Assembly: GCF_900186975.1 (NCBI RefSeq)
Contig: NZ_LT906441.1
Location: 1,240,001 to 1,304,000, forward strand
Reading direction: 5' to 3'
Source: Cutibacterium granulosum
Lineage (GTDB): Bacteria; Actinomycetota; Actinomycetes; Propionibacteriales; Propionibacteriaceae
Length of the DNA: 64,000 bases
Position 1 is the stretch's first letter, and every line of letters begins with the position of its first letter. The notes beneath the pieces are model-generated. The model did no database searches and was not told the origin of the DNA. It saw only the letters and a list, made by a program, of their open reading frames with translations. Shown one piece after another: positions 7,509 through 16,464 of the stretch. The position numbers were made by a program, and so were the translations under genes.

Positions 7509-8834
7509 ATGGAATTGCCTCAGAAGCTTCGAGACCTCTGGTCAGGGACACGGATCAACGACAACGCTCGACGCCGAGAAGTGGCCCGCAGGGAGCGCAA
7601 GGCTGCCGAGGACGAGGCAGTGCGTCAATCCACCGAGCAGTTCAAGAAGGAGCTGCGTGCGGAGGTCGTGGCCACCGAGGAGGCCAACCAGCGCGACATC
7701 ATGAAGGCGGCTTCTGCCCTGGTGGACGCCGTCGACAAGCGTCGTGCCGATGATCCCGATGCCGTCGTCCATCGACCGCTGCCGTCGATCACCGTCGTTC
7801 TCATCACCACTGCTGCCGGATGGCTGGTGCTCAGCCTGTTGCACGAGCTCTCCGACGTTGCTGCGCCCATGTTCTTTGCGCTCAACATGCTCATCACGGC
7901 ATACCCGATTCACCGATGGATGGTGAAGCATTCCTTCCCCTCCTGGCTCGGCGCCCTCACGTCTGGGCTGACGGTACTCATCGTCCTGGCCCTGGGATTC
8001 GTCGGGATGGGATGGTCGGTGGCTGCCACCGTCACCGAATTGCAGAAGTACATGCCCCAGATGGTGAGCACCTACGAGGAAAGCGTTCGAGGGTTGGCGA
8101 AGATCGGCTTCAGCGAGGACGCCATCGCCGAGAAGCTCAAGGGAATCGACACGAGCAAGATCATCTCGGTGACGTCCTCGGTGCTTTCCGACACGTCGAG
8201 CGTCGTCACCCTCATCGTCGTCATCCTCACGGGAATGATCTTCATGGTGATGGACACCCCGTCCATGCACCGACGCCTTGAGCTCACCGCCCTGAGCAAG
8301 CCCCGGATGGCACTGGGACTCAGCGATTTCGCCCACGGCATCCGCCGTTACTGGCTCGTGACCACGGTCTTCGGCCTCATCGTGGCGGGTTTCGACTGGG
8401 TGGCGTTGATCATCATCGATGTGCCGCTGGCCGGGGTGTGGGCACTGTTCAGCTTCCTCACGAACTACATTCCCAACATCGGCTTCATCGTCGGACTGCT
8501 CCCCCCGGCCATGCTGGCCTTCTTCCAAGACGGTTGGGTCGCCTGCGTGGCCGTCATCGTCTCCTACAGCGTGCTCAACTTCGTCATCCAGTCGATCATC
8601 CAGCCCAAGTTTGCCGGTGATGCGGTGGGGCTCACGCCGACGATGTCATTCGTCTCCCTGCTGCTGTGGGGGTGGTGCTTCGGAGCACTGGGCACACTCA
8701 TCGCCCTGCCCTGCTCGCTGCTCGTGAAGTCTCTGCTGCTGGACCACGATCCCAACTCGCGGTGGGTCAACGCGCTGATCTCCAACGATCCCGAGGAGGC
8801 GGTGGGGCCGCCCGCCCCGTCGAAGCATTCCTGA
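7509..8834 (+). CDS. AI-2E family permease
   Basis: A polytopic membrane protein of the AI-2E (PerM/TqsA) family. Some members export autoinducer-2 and others carry ions, so the substrate is unassigned. The 441 residues begin with a ~95-residue cytosolic, charged, coiled-coil-like N-terminal part (Arg/Glu/Ala-rich), unusually long for the family. Then come the hydrophobic core (about 98-400) with the paired TM segments, the family motif region FLTNYIPNIGFIVGLLPPAMLAF (about 315-337), and the C-terminal LLLWGWCFGALGTLIALP. Start: ATG 7509 with GCAGGAG upstream. It stands alone, and its stop codon lies in an 18-bp tandem duplication. Confidence 0.88.
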   Translation: MELPQKLRDLWSGTRINDNARRREVARRERKAAEDEAVRQSTEQFKKELRAEVVATEEANQRDIMKAASALVDAVDKRRADDPDAVVHRPLPSITVVLITTAAGWLVLSLLHELSDVAAPMFFALNMLITAYPIHRWMVKHSFPSWLGALTSGLTVLIVLALGFVGMGWSVAATVTELQKYMPQMVSTYEESVRGLAKIGFSEDAIAEKLKGIDTSKIISVTSSVLSDTSSVVTLIVVILTGMIFMVMDTPSMHRRLELTALSKPRMALGLSDFAHGIRRYWLVTTVFGLIVAGFDWVALIIIDVPLAGVWALFSFLTNYIPNIGFIVGLLPPAMLAFFQDGWVACVAVIVSYSVLNFVIQSIIQPKFAGDAVGLTPTMSFVSLLLWGWCFGALGTLIALPCSLLVKSLLLDHDPNSRWVNALISNDPEEAVGPPAPSKHS

Positions 8835-8859
8835 CCCTCGACTCATTCCTGACCCCTCG
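8826..8859. repeat. 18-bp tandem duplication including the stop codon of the AI-2E permease gene
   Basis: CATTCCTGACCCTCG (8826-8840) is repeated as CATTCCTGACCCCTCG (8844-8859) with an 18-bp period. The TGA of the gene (8832-8834) therefore has an in-frame second TGA at 8850-8852. Confidence 0.75.
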
Positions 8860-8943
8860 TCTCCATGAGTTCGGCCCGGGCGGAGGTCGTCGCCATGCAC
8901 CAGGTGCCGTTCGTGCTCGTCTCCATGCGCTCGGCCCGAGCGG
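8855..8943. repeat. ~28-bp direct repeat with 60-bp period, in the 335-bp gap before clpP1
   Basis: Copies at 8855-8883 and 8915-8943 share CTCGTCTCCATG-G-TCGGCCCG-GCGG, offset by exactly 60 bp. The gap 8835-9169 holds no gene I can support. It contains this repeat, a strong imperfect hairpin at 8989-9027 and the clpP1 promoter region. Confidence 0.6.
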
Positions 8944-8988
8944 CTCGGTGAGCGGCGAGGGTGGTGGTGACGAGGTTGGCTGGCCGCA

Positions 8989-9027
8989 GTGCGTACGAGC
9001 TCGGCCGCGACCAGTTCTCGTGCGCAC
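8989..9027. other. Hairpin in the intergenic region before clpP1
   Basis: GTGCGTACGAG (8989-8999) pairs along 11 bp (one G-U) with CTCGTGCGCAC (9017-9027), leaving a 17-nt loop. It may act as a distal terminator of the permease gene or belong to a small RNA; the sequence alone does not decide. Confidence 0.4.
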
Positions 9028-9156
9028 GGACCAGGTGCACGAGCTCGGAGGGCCCACGATCATGCGGACGGTCCACGATCACCCCGAATGGTCCGAGTGT
9101 GAACCGGCTTGTGGCGAAAAGGTGGGGTGATCGTCGAATGTGTTGATCTGACGCGG

Positions 9157-9162
9157 TAGTTT
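9157..9162 (+). promoter_or_regulatory. -10 element (TAGTTT) of clpP1
   Basis: TAGTTT ends 7 nt before the GTG of clpP1, with no Shine-Dalgarno between, suggesting leaderless transcription of the clpP operon. I could not recognise a ClgR box with confidence. Confidence 0.4.
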
Positions 9163-9169
9163 CGTAGGC

Positions 9170-9808
9170 GTGAACGAGATGAATGCACCCACTGCGCCGG
9201 ACATGCCCCGGATGGCTGACGCCGCGTCTGCTGGAGTCGGCATGACGGACAACGTCTACCAGTCCCTGCTGCGCAACCGGATCATCTTCCTTGGCTCGGA
9301 GGTCAAGGACGAGAATGCCAACGCCCTGTGCGCGCAGATGCTCCTGCTCAATGCCGAGGACCCGAACGCCGACATCTACCTGTACATCAACTCCCCAGGT
9401 GGATCGATCTCTGCCGGCATGGCGATCTACGACACCATGGAATGGATCTCCAACGACGTCGTCACCGTTGCCATGGGTATGGCTGCCTCCATGGGGCAGT
9501 TCCTGCTCACCGCCGGCACGAAGGGCAAGCGTTACGCCCTGCCACACGCCAAGATCCTCATGCACCAGCCGCTGGGCGGTGTGGGCGGCACTGCCACCGA
9601 GATCTCCATTAATGCGAAGTTCCTCAAGGACACCAAGCGTGAGATGGCCGAGATCAACGCCGAGCACACCGGCCAGAGCGTCGAGAAGATCATCGAGGAC
9701 TCCGAGCGGGACCACTGGTTCACCGCTGCCGAGGCACTCGACTATGGCTTCATCGACCACGTCTATGCCAGCGCGGCTCATCTGAGCCAGGACGCCCCCA
9801 GCAAGTGA
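9170..9808 (+). CDS. clpP1: ATP-dependent Clp protease proteolytic subunit 1
   Basis: One of two ClpP rings that together form the actinobacterial mixed ClpP1P2 peptidase; it is fed by ClpX or ClpC. The 212 residues carry the catalytic Ser107 in GMAASMGQ, His132 in ILMHQP, and the oligomerisation and active-site region [16 protein letters not shown]. An N-terminal propeptide of ~25 residues precedes [16 protein letters not shown]; in mycobacteria such propeptides are removed autocatalytically. Start: GTG at 9170, with ATG at 9179 as an in-frame alternative. The -10-like TAGTTT close upstream favours a leaderless start at 9170. It is 8 nt from clpP2 and co-transcribed with it. Confidence 0.95.
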   Translation: MNEMNAPTAPDMPRMADAASAGVGMTDNVYQSLLRNRIIFLGSEVKDENANALCAQMLLLNAEDPNADIYLYINSPGGSISAGMAIYDTMEWISNDVVTVAMGMAASMGQFLLTAGTKGKRYALPHAKILMHQPLGGVGGTATEISINAKFLKDTKREMAEINAEHTGQSVEKIIEDSERDHWFTAAEALDYGFIDHVYASAAHLSQDAPSK

Positions 9809-9816
9809 GGACTGAC

Positions 9817-10509
9817 ATGAATCTTTTCGACATGGCTGACTTCAACGCAGCCCAGGCGGGTGCTGCACTGCGCGAATCCGAGTCGACACCGTCCGGCACC
9901 GCGCCGATGAACCCGTCCATGGACTACTACATCCCGCAGTGGGAGGAGCGCACCTCCTACGGCGTGCGCCGGGTCGACCCCTACACCAAGCTCTTCGAGG
10001 ATCGCATCATCTTCCTTGGCACCCCGGTGACCGATGACATCGCCAATGCCGTCATGGCCCAGCTGCTGTGCCTGCAGTCGATGGATCCGGAGCGCACCAT
10101 CAGCATGTACATCAACTCACCCGGCGGCTCGTTCTCGGCGATGAGCGCCATCTACGACACGATGAAGTATGTGCGTCCCGACGTGCAGACCGTCTGCCTG
10201 GGAATGGCTGCCTCGGCTGCTGCCGTGTTGTTGGCTGCTGGTACCAAGGGCAAGCGGTTTGCGCTGCCGAACTCGACCATCCTCATCCATCAGCCAGCGA
10301 TGGGGCAGGCCACGTACGGTCAGGCCACCGACATCGAGATCTTGGACAACGAGATCCAGCGAATTCGTCGTCTCATGGAAACCATGCTCTCCGAGGCCAC
10401 TGGGCAGAGTGTGGAGCAGGTGTCCAAGGACGTCGACCGCGACAAGTACCTCACGGCGCCCGAGGCCAAGGAGTACGGTCTCATTGACGAGATCTTCGGA
10501 GTGGCCTGA
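9817..10509 (+). CDS. clpP2: ATP-dependent Clp protease proteolytic subunit 2
   Basis: Second ClpP subunit of the heteromeric ClpP1P2 tetradecamer. It has 230 residues with Ser133 in MAASAAAVLLAAG and His158 in ILIHQP; the third catalytic residue is probably the Asp in SKDVDRDKYL. The N-terminal ~45 residues are non-conserved and include a likely propeptide. Start: ATG 9817, 8 nt after the clpP1 stop, although the frame is open from 9805. The stop codon lies in a short duplication, TGGCCTGAG at 10502-10510 and 10520-10528, which gives a second in-frame stop 18 bp later. Confidence 0.95.
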   Translation: MNLFDMADFNAAQAGAALRESESTPSGTAPMNPSMDYYIPQWEERTSYGVRRVDPYTKLFEDRIIFLGTPVTDDIANAVMAQLLCLQSMDPERTISMYINSPGGSFSAMSAIYDTMKYVRPDVQTVCLGMAASAAAVLLAAGTKGKRFALPNSTILIHQPAMGQATYGQATDIEILDNEIQRIRRLMETMLSEATGQSVEQVSKDVDRDKYLTAPEAKEYGLIDEIFGVA

Positions 10510-10528
10510 GAGGCCGTGATGGCCTGAG
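10502..10528. repeat. 9-bp duplication (18-bp period) at the clpP2 stop codon
   Basis: TGGCCTGAG occurs at 10502-10510 and 10520-10528. Both contain TGA in the clpP2 frame, so translation would meet tandem stops. Confidence 0.55.
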
Positions 10529-10537
10529 CACGTGCTG

Positions 10538-10570
10538 AAGGTGGTGGGCACCGGAGTTGTCCACCACCTT
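10538..10570 (+). terminator. Hairpin terminator after clpP2
   Basis: AAGGTGGTGG (10538-10547) pairs perfectly with CCACCACCTT (10561-10570) across a 13-nt loop, 28 nt past the clpP2 stop. No U tract follows. Confidence 0.65.
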
Positions 10571-10614
10571 GCATACCCCATGCCGTGGTTTCGTCCACAG
10601 ACAATTCGAGATTT

Positions 10615-10642
10615 TTGTCCGGACCACACCGCGAGCTAAAGT
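10615..10642 (+). promoter_or_regulatory. Candidate promoter of clpX
   Basis: TTGTCC (10615-10620), 16-nt spacer, TAAAGT (10637-10642). It sits in an AT-richer stretch between the clpP2 terminator and clpX and would give a leader of ~65 nt. Confidence 0.4.
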
Positions 10643-10715
10643 TCATTGAACGGTAAAAAGTATTCTTCAGTGTTCCGCGTGACGAATACATCTGATCCTG
10701 ATGGGTGGAAACCGC

Positions 10716-11999
10716 ATGTCGCGTCTGGGAGAGAGCAGTGATCTGTTCAAGTGCTCCTTCTGTGGCAAGAGTCAGAAACTCGTGAAGAAGCTCATTGCCG
10801 GGCCCGGGGTGTACATCTGTGATGAGTGCATCGACTTGTGCAATGAGATCATCGAGGAGGAATTTGCTGAGTCGTCCCAGACGACCTCCTTGGAGGATCT
10901 GCCTCGGCCACGGGAGATGTGCGAATTCCTCGACACCTACGTCATCGGTCAGGAACGAGCAAAACGTACCCTCTCCGTGGCGGTGTACAACCACTACAAG
11001 CGCATCCACGCCGCCACCGAGGTGTCCCACGCCCGGCGTGCCGAGGATGACGACATCGAACTGGGCAAGTCGAACATCCTGCTGCTGGGACCAACTGGAT
11101 GTGGCAAGACGTATCTTGCCCAGATCTTGGCGCGCAGGCTCAATGTGCCATTCGCCATGGCGGACGCCACAGCTCTCACGGAAGCCGGGTATGTCGGTGA
11201 GGACGTGGAGAACATTCTCCTCAAACTCATCCAGGCCGCTGATTTCGACATCAAACGCGCCGAAACCGGAATCATCTACATTGACGAGATCGACAAGGTC
11301 GCCCGCAAGTCCGAGAATCCCTCCATCACCCGTGATGTGTCGGGTGAGGGCGTCCAGCAGGCCCTGCTGAAGATCCTCGAGGGGACGACTGCCTCAGTGC
11401 CGCCCCAGGGTGGACGCAAGCATCCGCACCAGGACTTCCTGCAGATTGACACGACGAACATTCTCTTCATCGTCGCGGGGGCATTCGCTGGGTTGGAGGA
11501 CATCATCAATCAGCGTGTTGGGGCCCGTCCGGTCGGGTTCAACGTCGATGACGGCTGCGACGTCGTCGATGAGGACGACCTGCTCTCCCAGGCGACCCCG
11601 GAGGACCTGCACAAGTTCGGGCTCATCCCGGAGTTCATTGGGCGACTGCCCATGATCACGACGGTGGACCCGTTGGATCGTGAAGCTCTCATGAGCATTC
11701 TCACCGAGCCGTGCAATGCGCTCACTCAGCAGTTCGAGAAACTTTTCGAGCTTGATGGCGTGCAACTCGAGTTCACCGAGGAGGCCATCGGCGCGGTTGC
11801 CGACAAGGCCTTGGAACGGGGCACGGGCGCTCGTGGACTACGTGCCATCCTCGAGGAGACCCTCATGGAGGTCATGTACGAGGTGCCGTCGCGTCAGGAC
11901 GTGGCACGAGTCGTCGTCACCGCAGACGCCGTGCGTGGCCTCGCTCGGTGCAAGTACTCCTCCCGGGCTCGAGTGGCCCGCGGCAGGCTGTCCGCCTGA
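10716..11999 (+). CDS. clpX: ATP-dependent Clp protease ATP-binding subunit ClpX
   Basis: AAA+ unfoldase that recognises substrates and threads them into ClpP1P2. The 427 residues show the N-terminal zinc-binding domain CSFCGKSQ...CDEC (about 13-42), Walker A GPTGCGKT, Walker [10 protein letters not shown], the pore-loop motif AGYVGEDVE, sensor 1 and the IGF-like loop region near [10 protein letters not shown]. The IGF loop docks on ClpP in the family; I do not pin its exact residues. Start: ATG 10716. The ATG at 10701 is in frame but adds only five non-conserved residues. It has its own promoter region after the clpP2 terminator. The last codons and stop form the first copy of a ~30-bp tandem duplication. 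Confidence 0.97.
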   Translation: MSRLGESSDLFKCSFCGKSQKLVKKLIAGPGVYICDECIDLCNEIIEEEFAESSQTTSLEDLPRPREMCEFLDTYVIGQERAKRTLSVAVYNHYKRIHAATEVSHARRAEDDDIELGKSNILLLGPTGCGKTYLAQILARRLNVPFAMADATALTEAGYVGEDVENILLKLIQAADFDIKRAETGIIYIDEIDKVARKSENPSITRDVSGEGVQQALLKILEGTTASVPPQGGRKHPHQDFLQIDTTNILFIVAGAFAGLEDIINQRVGARPVGFNVDDGCDVVDEDDLLSQATPEDLHKFGLIPEFIGRLPMITTVDPLDREALMSILTEPCNALTQQFEKLFELDGVQLEFTEEAIGAVADKALERGTGARGLRAILEETLMEVMYEVPSRQDVARVVVTADAVRGLARCKYSSRARVARGRLSA

Positions 12000-12046
12000 C
12001 GGACTCGACCCAGCAGGCGTCTGCCTGACGGATTCGATCCCGCGGG
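11983..12046. repeat. ~30-bp tandem duplication across the clpX stop codon
   Basis: Copy 1 is 11983-12012 and copy 2 is 12013-12041/46. Both contain GCAGGC-GTCYGCCTGACGGAYTCGAYCC, and each can fold as CAGGC-loop-GCCTG. A third, weaker hairpin (GGGC...GCCC) follows, so this may also serve as the clpX terminator. Confidence 0.65.
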
Positions 12047-12145
12047 CCTTGCCTGCCCGGTGCCTGCGCCGGCGTCGCCATGAACCGGGTCGCCTGGTCG
12101 TGGGGAGAGGCCGACGTGGCGTGGCAGCAGGTCCAGCTTGGATCC

Positions 12146-12538
12146 TCAGACGTCCGTGAAATTGGTGTGGTGCGCCACCTCGTCCAGGACCTGATCGGCG
12201 CTTCTCCTGAGCTGGTCCAAGGTCTTCCTGCGCTGAGCGCCGTTCTGACGATCGAGCACCGGGACGAGCCGATCAATCTCGTCGGCCTTGGCGATCCACT
12301 GGCTGGCCCGGGGATCTCGTGACTGCCGGGCATACTGTCGAATGGCCTTGGCCGTGAGGGTCAGCTGACCCGTGCGGGTGCGAGACATCGCCCATCGGCG
12401 AATTCCATCGACTCCGGTGTGCAGGGCCTTGGCGGCACGGTCGTTCTCGTTGAGGGTGTCCCAGGCGCGTTGGGCCACGGGAATGAACGCGGCTGCGGCC
12501 CCGACTGCCCTTTTCGCCGCCTTGAACTTGCCTGCCAT
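12146..12538 (-). CDS. Hypothetical protein, 130 residues
   Basis: I do not recognise the family. It is a basic, Ala/Arg/Lys-rich soluble protein (predicted largely helical) beginning MAGKFKAAKRAVGAAAAFIP, with no transmembrane segment or Cys. Support for coding: the ATG at 12538 is preceded by AAGGAG at good spacing, and the frame is clean for 130 codons on the strand opposite to both neighbours. The sequence between positions 60 and 130 (TLTAKAIRQYARQSRDPRASQWIAKADEI, DQLRRSADQVLDEVA) looks like amphipathic helices. It lies between clpX and the tricorn gene, convergent with clpX. No functional hint from neighbours. Confidence 0.65.
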   Translation of the reverse strand: MAGKFKAAKRAVGAAAAFIPVAQRAWDTLNENDRAAKALHTGVDGIRRWAMSRTRTGQLTLTAKAIRQYARQSRDPRASQWIAKADEIDRLVPVLDRQNGAQRRKTLDQLRRSADQVLDEVAHHTNFTDV

Positions 12539-12627
12539 GGTCACTCCTTGTCTCACGGGTCAGCAGTGTCGAATACGGTATCGACAATTCTATCGAGAGA
12601 TGCCCCCCAAGTGTTCCATCGCTCGGC

Positions 12628-12633
12628 TAGGCT
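12628..12633 (+). promoter_or_regulatory. -10 element (TAGGCT) of the leaderless tricorn gene
   Basis: TAGGCT ends 6 nt before the ATG at 12640, with no Shine-Dalgarno. Confidence 0.5.
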
Positions 12634-12639
12634 CAATTC

Positions 12640-15600
12640 ATGGCATCTGGCTATCTGCGATACCCCGACATTCACGATGACCTGGTGGTGTTCACCGCTG
12701 ACGACGATCTATGGCTGGTCCCCGTCACCGGAGGACGCGCCAGCCGCGTCACCACTGACCATGTCCCGGTACGCAATCCTCGGTTCTCGCCGTCGGGCAC
12801 GCGCATTGCGTGGACGTCATACCTGGCCCAGCGTCCCGAGGTGTACGTACTCGACCTGGCCAGTGGGCAACAGCACCGACTCACCTGGCTCGGTGCTCGC
12901 AAACTGTTGACGATCGGCTGGCTCGACGAGGACCACATCGTCTTCTGCTCCCCGCACCAGACCAATGACGTTGGCCTCATGTGGCTGTACACGGTGAGTC
13001 TGGACGGTCAGATCGAGCGACTGGAATACGGACCCGGCATGGATCTGGCGATCTCACCGGAGGGTGACATCGCCACCGTCACCCCGAACTCCGGTGACTG
13101 CTCCAAGTGGAAGCGCTATCGAGGCGGCACCGCCGGGCAGATCTGGCTGCGGGCCGCTGGGCAGGACGAGTTCACGCGTCTGCTGCGAGATGGCGAGGAC
13201 CATGACGGCATTGACGTCGAGGCTGGACGGTACGGAGTCGGCTGGATCGACGGCAGACTCATCTTCAGCTCCGACATGGGGGCGGTGCTGCCCGACAATC
13301 CCACCGAACAGGCCCAACTGTGGTCGGTCAACGCCCACGGTGCCGATCTGCGCCAGCACACCCACCACTCCGAGGAACACGGCTACGTGCGTGACCCGCG
13401 CACCGACGGCACGACGATCGTCTACCATGCGCATGGCCAGCTGTACGTCATGGACGGTTTGGACGCCCATTCCGACCAGATCGATGTGGAGCTGGGCATC
13501 GGTGCACCCGCCCCGGTCTCGGTCGATCCCACGGACCGGCTGCAGTCGATCACCTCGGACTTCGGTGGGGACGGGTCCCTGCTCGAGTGGCGTGGAGCCG
13601 CCTACTACCTCACCCATCGCAGTGGCCCGGCACGTGCACTGTCCGCCGACGCCACGGCCCGAGTGCGTTCCCCCAAAGCGCTGGGCAACACCGGCCTGGG
13701 GGTGTGGGCCAGTGACGTCACCGACGACGACTGCCTGGAGGTGGCTGCCCTGGACGGCAGTGGCTACCGCGACACCGGGGAGCCACGTCGAATTGCCGCA
13801 GGGCAGTTGGGCATGGTGCTCTGGCTGGAGCCCTCCCCGGCCGGTGACAAGATCGCCGTGGTGAGCCACGACGGACGTGTTCTCATCGTCACGGTGGAAT
13901 CCGGCCAGGTACGTCAGGTGGGTCGCTCCGCACAGGGCGAGGCCACCGGACTGGCATGGTCCCCGGACGGACGGTACCTGGTGTGGCGTCAGGCACGCGA
14001 CGGTGAGGACAGCTGCGGAGCAATCTTCTGCTGGGACGAACACGGGCTCGGCGAGTCATTCCAACTCACCAAGGGCACCTTCGACGACTCCAACCCGGTG
14101 TTCACAGCTGACGGCAAGTACCTCGTCATGCTCTCCGCACGCACCTTCGACCCGCATTACGACGGTCAGACCTTCGACCTGTCCTTCGGGCACACCATCC
14201 GACCGTGGCTTGCGCCCCTGTCGGCGAGTGAACCCTCACCGTTCGGACCGGTTCCCGAAGGATGGCGGATCAGCGAGGTGCAGGACGCCAAGGCGAAGGC
14301 CCTCGCCAACGCCGCTGGTGACTCGGACCATGCACCCACGGTCACCTGCGAACTGGACAGTGATGGTTTCGAGGAGCGTCTGGTGCCCTTCCCGGTTGCC
14401 TCGGGTCGGTATCGCAGCCTGACTGCCGTCAAGGACGGTGTCGTGTGGATCGAGGAGGCCGATCGGGGTGGTGAACTCGGAGCCGCCCGTGCCGGGGTCA
14501 CCGGAGAGGCTCCCGCCGACGCCCTCGTCCATTACGGGTTCGCCTCCCGGCGCATCGAGAGGATCGTCGAGGCCGTCGACACCTTCGCCGTCTCCGGTGA
14601 CGGGGAACGACTCATCGTGCGTCACAAGGACGAGGTCAGCGTCGTGCCCAGCGATCACAAGGTGGATGCCGAGGATCCCGCCCACGTTGCCGTTGATCTC
14701 ATGCGATTGCGTCGACGCATCACCCCGCGTGACGAGTGGCGTCAGATGTTCGACGAGAATGGCCGTCTCATGGCCACCCACTACTGGCGTGACGACATGA
14801 ATGGCGTCGACTGGGAGGCGGTGCTGCGTCGGTACCGTCCACTGGTCGATCGGATTCACAGCGTCGACGACCTGTACGACATCCTCTGGGAGACCGTTGG
14901 CGAGCTCAACACCTCACACTCCTACGTCTCGCCAGCCGGGCTCGACGGTGACCCGAGTCTGCGCGCTGGACTGCTCGGAGCCGACTACGGTGTCCCCACC
15001 GACGATGGGGTGCCGATCGTGCGTGTCGTGCCCGGTGAGTCGTCGGACCCGCTGGCCTGGTCCCCGTTGCGTGCCGCCGGGGTGGCAGTGCGAGACGGCG
15101 ATGTCATCGTGGCCGTGGACGGCAACAAGCTCGGGCACGATCTCAGCCTGGGCGAGGCCTTGGAGGGCTCTGCCGGGCACACGGTGGAACTCACCGTGCG
15201 TACCGGGGACCAGGCGCGTCGGGTGGCCGTGGTACCCATGGCCGATGAGGCCCCATTGCGCTACCACGACTGGGTCGCCTCCCGACGCCGCTATGTCGAG
15301 GAACGATCCGGTGGGCGGCTGGGCTACCTGCACGTACCAGACATGGTCTCCAACGGATGGGCCGAGCTGCACCGTCAGATCGTCGAGGCCACTCGCCACG
15401 AAGGGGTTGTTGCCGATGTGCGCTTCAACCACGGCGGCCACACCTCCCAGCTCGTCGTGGAGCGGCTGTCGCGCCAGGTGCTCGGCTGGGACTTCGGCAA
15501 ATGGTATGACACCCCCGCCACGTATCCGCAGAACGCCGTGCGCGGTCCGATCGTCATGGTGACCAACCAGTGGGCCGGTTCGGACGGTGACATCGTCTCG

Positions 15601-15933
15601 GCTGTCACCCAGGCCATGGGATATGCCCCGATCGTGGGGGAGCGGTCCTGGGGTGGTGTGGTTGGTATCGACGGACGCTTCGACCTGGTCGACGGCACCG
15701 AGGTCACCCAGCCGCGCTATGCCGGATGGTACGGCGACTACGGGTGGGGCGTGGAGAACCACGGCGTCGATCCGGACATCACCGTGACCGTTCGCCCGGA
15801 GGACTGGGAGTCCGATCGCGACGTCCAGCTCGATGCCGCCATCGATTACTGCATCGCCCAGCTGGGTGAGCGGCCGGCTGCCATCCCACCTGCCATGCCG
15901 CCGGCAGCTTTCGGTGGTCCGGTGGAGGAGTGA
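12640..15933 (+). CDS. Tricorn protease homologue (S41-family peptidase)
   Basis: A giant cytosolic serine protease that in archaea degrades proteasome products to di- and tripeptides. The 1097 residues match the archaeal length (1071). In order: a beta-propeller region (about 1-300) opening with YPDIHDDLVVFTADDDLWLV, a second propeller (about 300-670), a helical C1 domain, a PDZ domain (about 770-860) and the C2 S41 protease domain. The catalytic residues can be placed by eye: Ser759-His760 in NTSHSYV, nucleophile Ser981 in QWAGSDGD and Glu1039 in GVENHGVDPD, equivalent to Ser745/His746, Ser965 and Glu1023 of the Thermoplasma enzyme. ATG 12640 is the start, with TAGGCT 6 nt upstream. It is monocistronic. 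The physiological partner peptidases are not in this window. Confidence 0.93.
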   Translation: MASGYLRYPDIHDDLVVFTADDDLWLVPVTGGRASRVTTDHVPVRNPRFSPSGTRIAWTSYLAQRPEVYVLDLASGQQHRLTWLGARKLLTIGWLDEDHIVFCSPHQTNDVGLMWLYTVSLDGQIERLEYGPGMDLAISPEGDIATVTPNSGDCSKWKRYRGGTAGQIWLRAAGQDEFTRLLRDGEDHDGIDVEAGRYGVGWIDGRLIFSSDMGAVLPDNPTEQAQLWSVNAHGADLRQHTHHSEEHGYVRDPRTDGTTIVYHAHGQLYVMDGLDAHSDQIDVELGIGAPAPVSVDPTDRLQSITSDFGGDGSLLEWRGAAYYLTHRSGPARALSADATARVRSPKALGNTGLGVWASDVTDDDCLEVAALDGSGYRDTGEPRRIAAGQLGMVLWLEPSPAGDKIAVVSHDGRVLIVTVESGQVRQVGRSAQGEATGLAWSPDGRYLVWRQARDGEDSCGAIFCWDEHGLGESFQLTKGTFDDSNPVFTADGKYLVMLSARTFDPHYDGQTFDLSFGHTIRPWLAPLSASEPSPFGPVPEGWRISEVQDAKAKALANAAGDSDHAPTVTCELDSDGFEERLVPFPVASGRYRSLTAVKDGVVWIEEADRGGELGAARAGVTGEAPADALVHYGFASRRIERIVEAVDTFAVSGDGERLIVRHKDEVSVVPSDHKVDAEDPAHVAVDLMRLRRRITPRDEWRQMFDENGRLMATHYWRDDMNGVDWEAVLRRYRPLVDRIHSVDDLYDILWETVGELNTSHSYVSPAGLDGDPSLRAGLLGADYGVPTDDGVPIVRVVPGESSDPLAWSPLRAAGVAVRDGDVIVAVDGNKLGHDLSLGEALEGSAGHTVELTVRTGDQARRVAVVPMADEAPLRYHDWVASRRRYVEERSGGRLGYLHVPDMVSNGWAELHRQIVEATRHEGVVADVRFNHGGHTSQLVVERLSRQVLGWDFGKWYDTPATYPQNAVRGPIVMVTNQWAGSDGDIVSAVTQAMGYAPIVGERSWGGVVGIDGRFDLVDGTEVTQPRYAGWYGDYGWGVENHGVDPDITVTVRPEDWESDRDVQLDAAIDYCIAQLGERPAAIPPAMPPAAFGGPVEE

Positions 15934-16158
15934 GCCGCGGGCAGCCTGACAGGAAGCCCGCAATCCTGCCCCCAATCCTGGTGAGGCAGCCCCGTCACTG
16001 ACGAAGCGGCCGGTCTTCCCCTGAACCGTCGCAACGACGCCTGGGCAGCCCCCGTGCCCTGACGGAAGCTGCCCCGATCCTGGCGGGGTCGTGCCGCGCT
16101 GACGAAGCCATCACATGCAGCGGTGACCCGTCTGCCTCGCGGGGGCGGGTCACCACTC

Positions 16159-16284
16159 GTGCTGCCCTGCATACCTGTGTTGCCCTGTGCCTCCTGTGGT
16201 GTCCCGTACTGCGTGTTGCCCGCACTGCTCGTGCTGTCCCGCACCGAGTATTGCCCATGCCGCTCGGCTGTTCCGCACCGCTCG
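16159..16284. repeat. Seven-unit degenerate 18-bp tandem repeat
   Basis: Successive units of 18, 19, 17, 18, 18, 18 and 18 bp follow the loose consensus GTGYTGYCCYGCACYGCTC. They start at 16159, 16177, 16196, 16213, 16231, 16249 and 16267. The units have diverged, so the array is old or not under selection for exact sequence. Confidence 0.75.
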
Positions 16285-16386
16285 TTCAGCACTGACCTAC
16301 CAGGTCGAGTGGTCAGGGCCCCGGAGGGGATCAAAGTCTCTGGCCGGTGACATGCCTTGCCGGGACGTGAAATGTGCGTGGTGCGG

Positions 16387-16425
16387 GAACGGGCGTTGGC
16401 GCGAACCTCACACCAACGCCCGTTC
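16387..16425 (-). terminator. Hairpin terminator of valS
   Basis: GAACGGGCGTTGG (16387-16399) pairs perfectly with CCAACGCCCGTTC (16413-16425). The 13-bp stem has a 13-nt loop and lies 40 nt past the valS stop on the minus strand. Confidence 0.75.
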
Positions 16426-16464
16426 TGCGCTGGCGTCCTTCTGACGGACGTCAGCGATGCGGCC

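Larger units (their letters stand above)
15934..16464. other. 531-bp region without a supported gene
   Basis: Between the convergent tricorn and valS genes. It holds a perfect 9-bp-arm hairpin GGTGACCCG/CGGGTCACC (16122-16154), a seven-unit 18-bp degenerate tandem repeat (16159-16284) and the valS terminator hairpin (16387-16425). A direct repeat of CTGACGAAGC lies at about 15998 and 16099. Open frames here have no family resemblance and cross the repeat. Confidence 0.6.

Noticed and set aside
8835-9169. ClgR operator upstream of clpP1
   Set aside because: I looked for a CGC-N-GCG type box and found no convincing match; left unassigned.
16159-16284. CRISPR-like array
   Set aside because: Units are contiguous 18-mers with no spacers and are degenerate, so not CRISPR.
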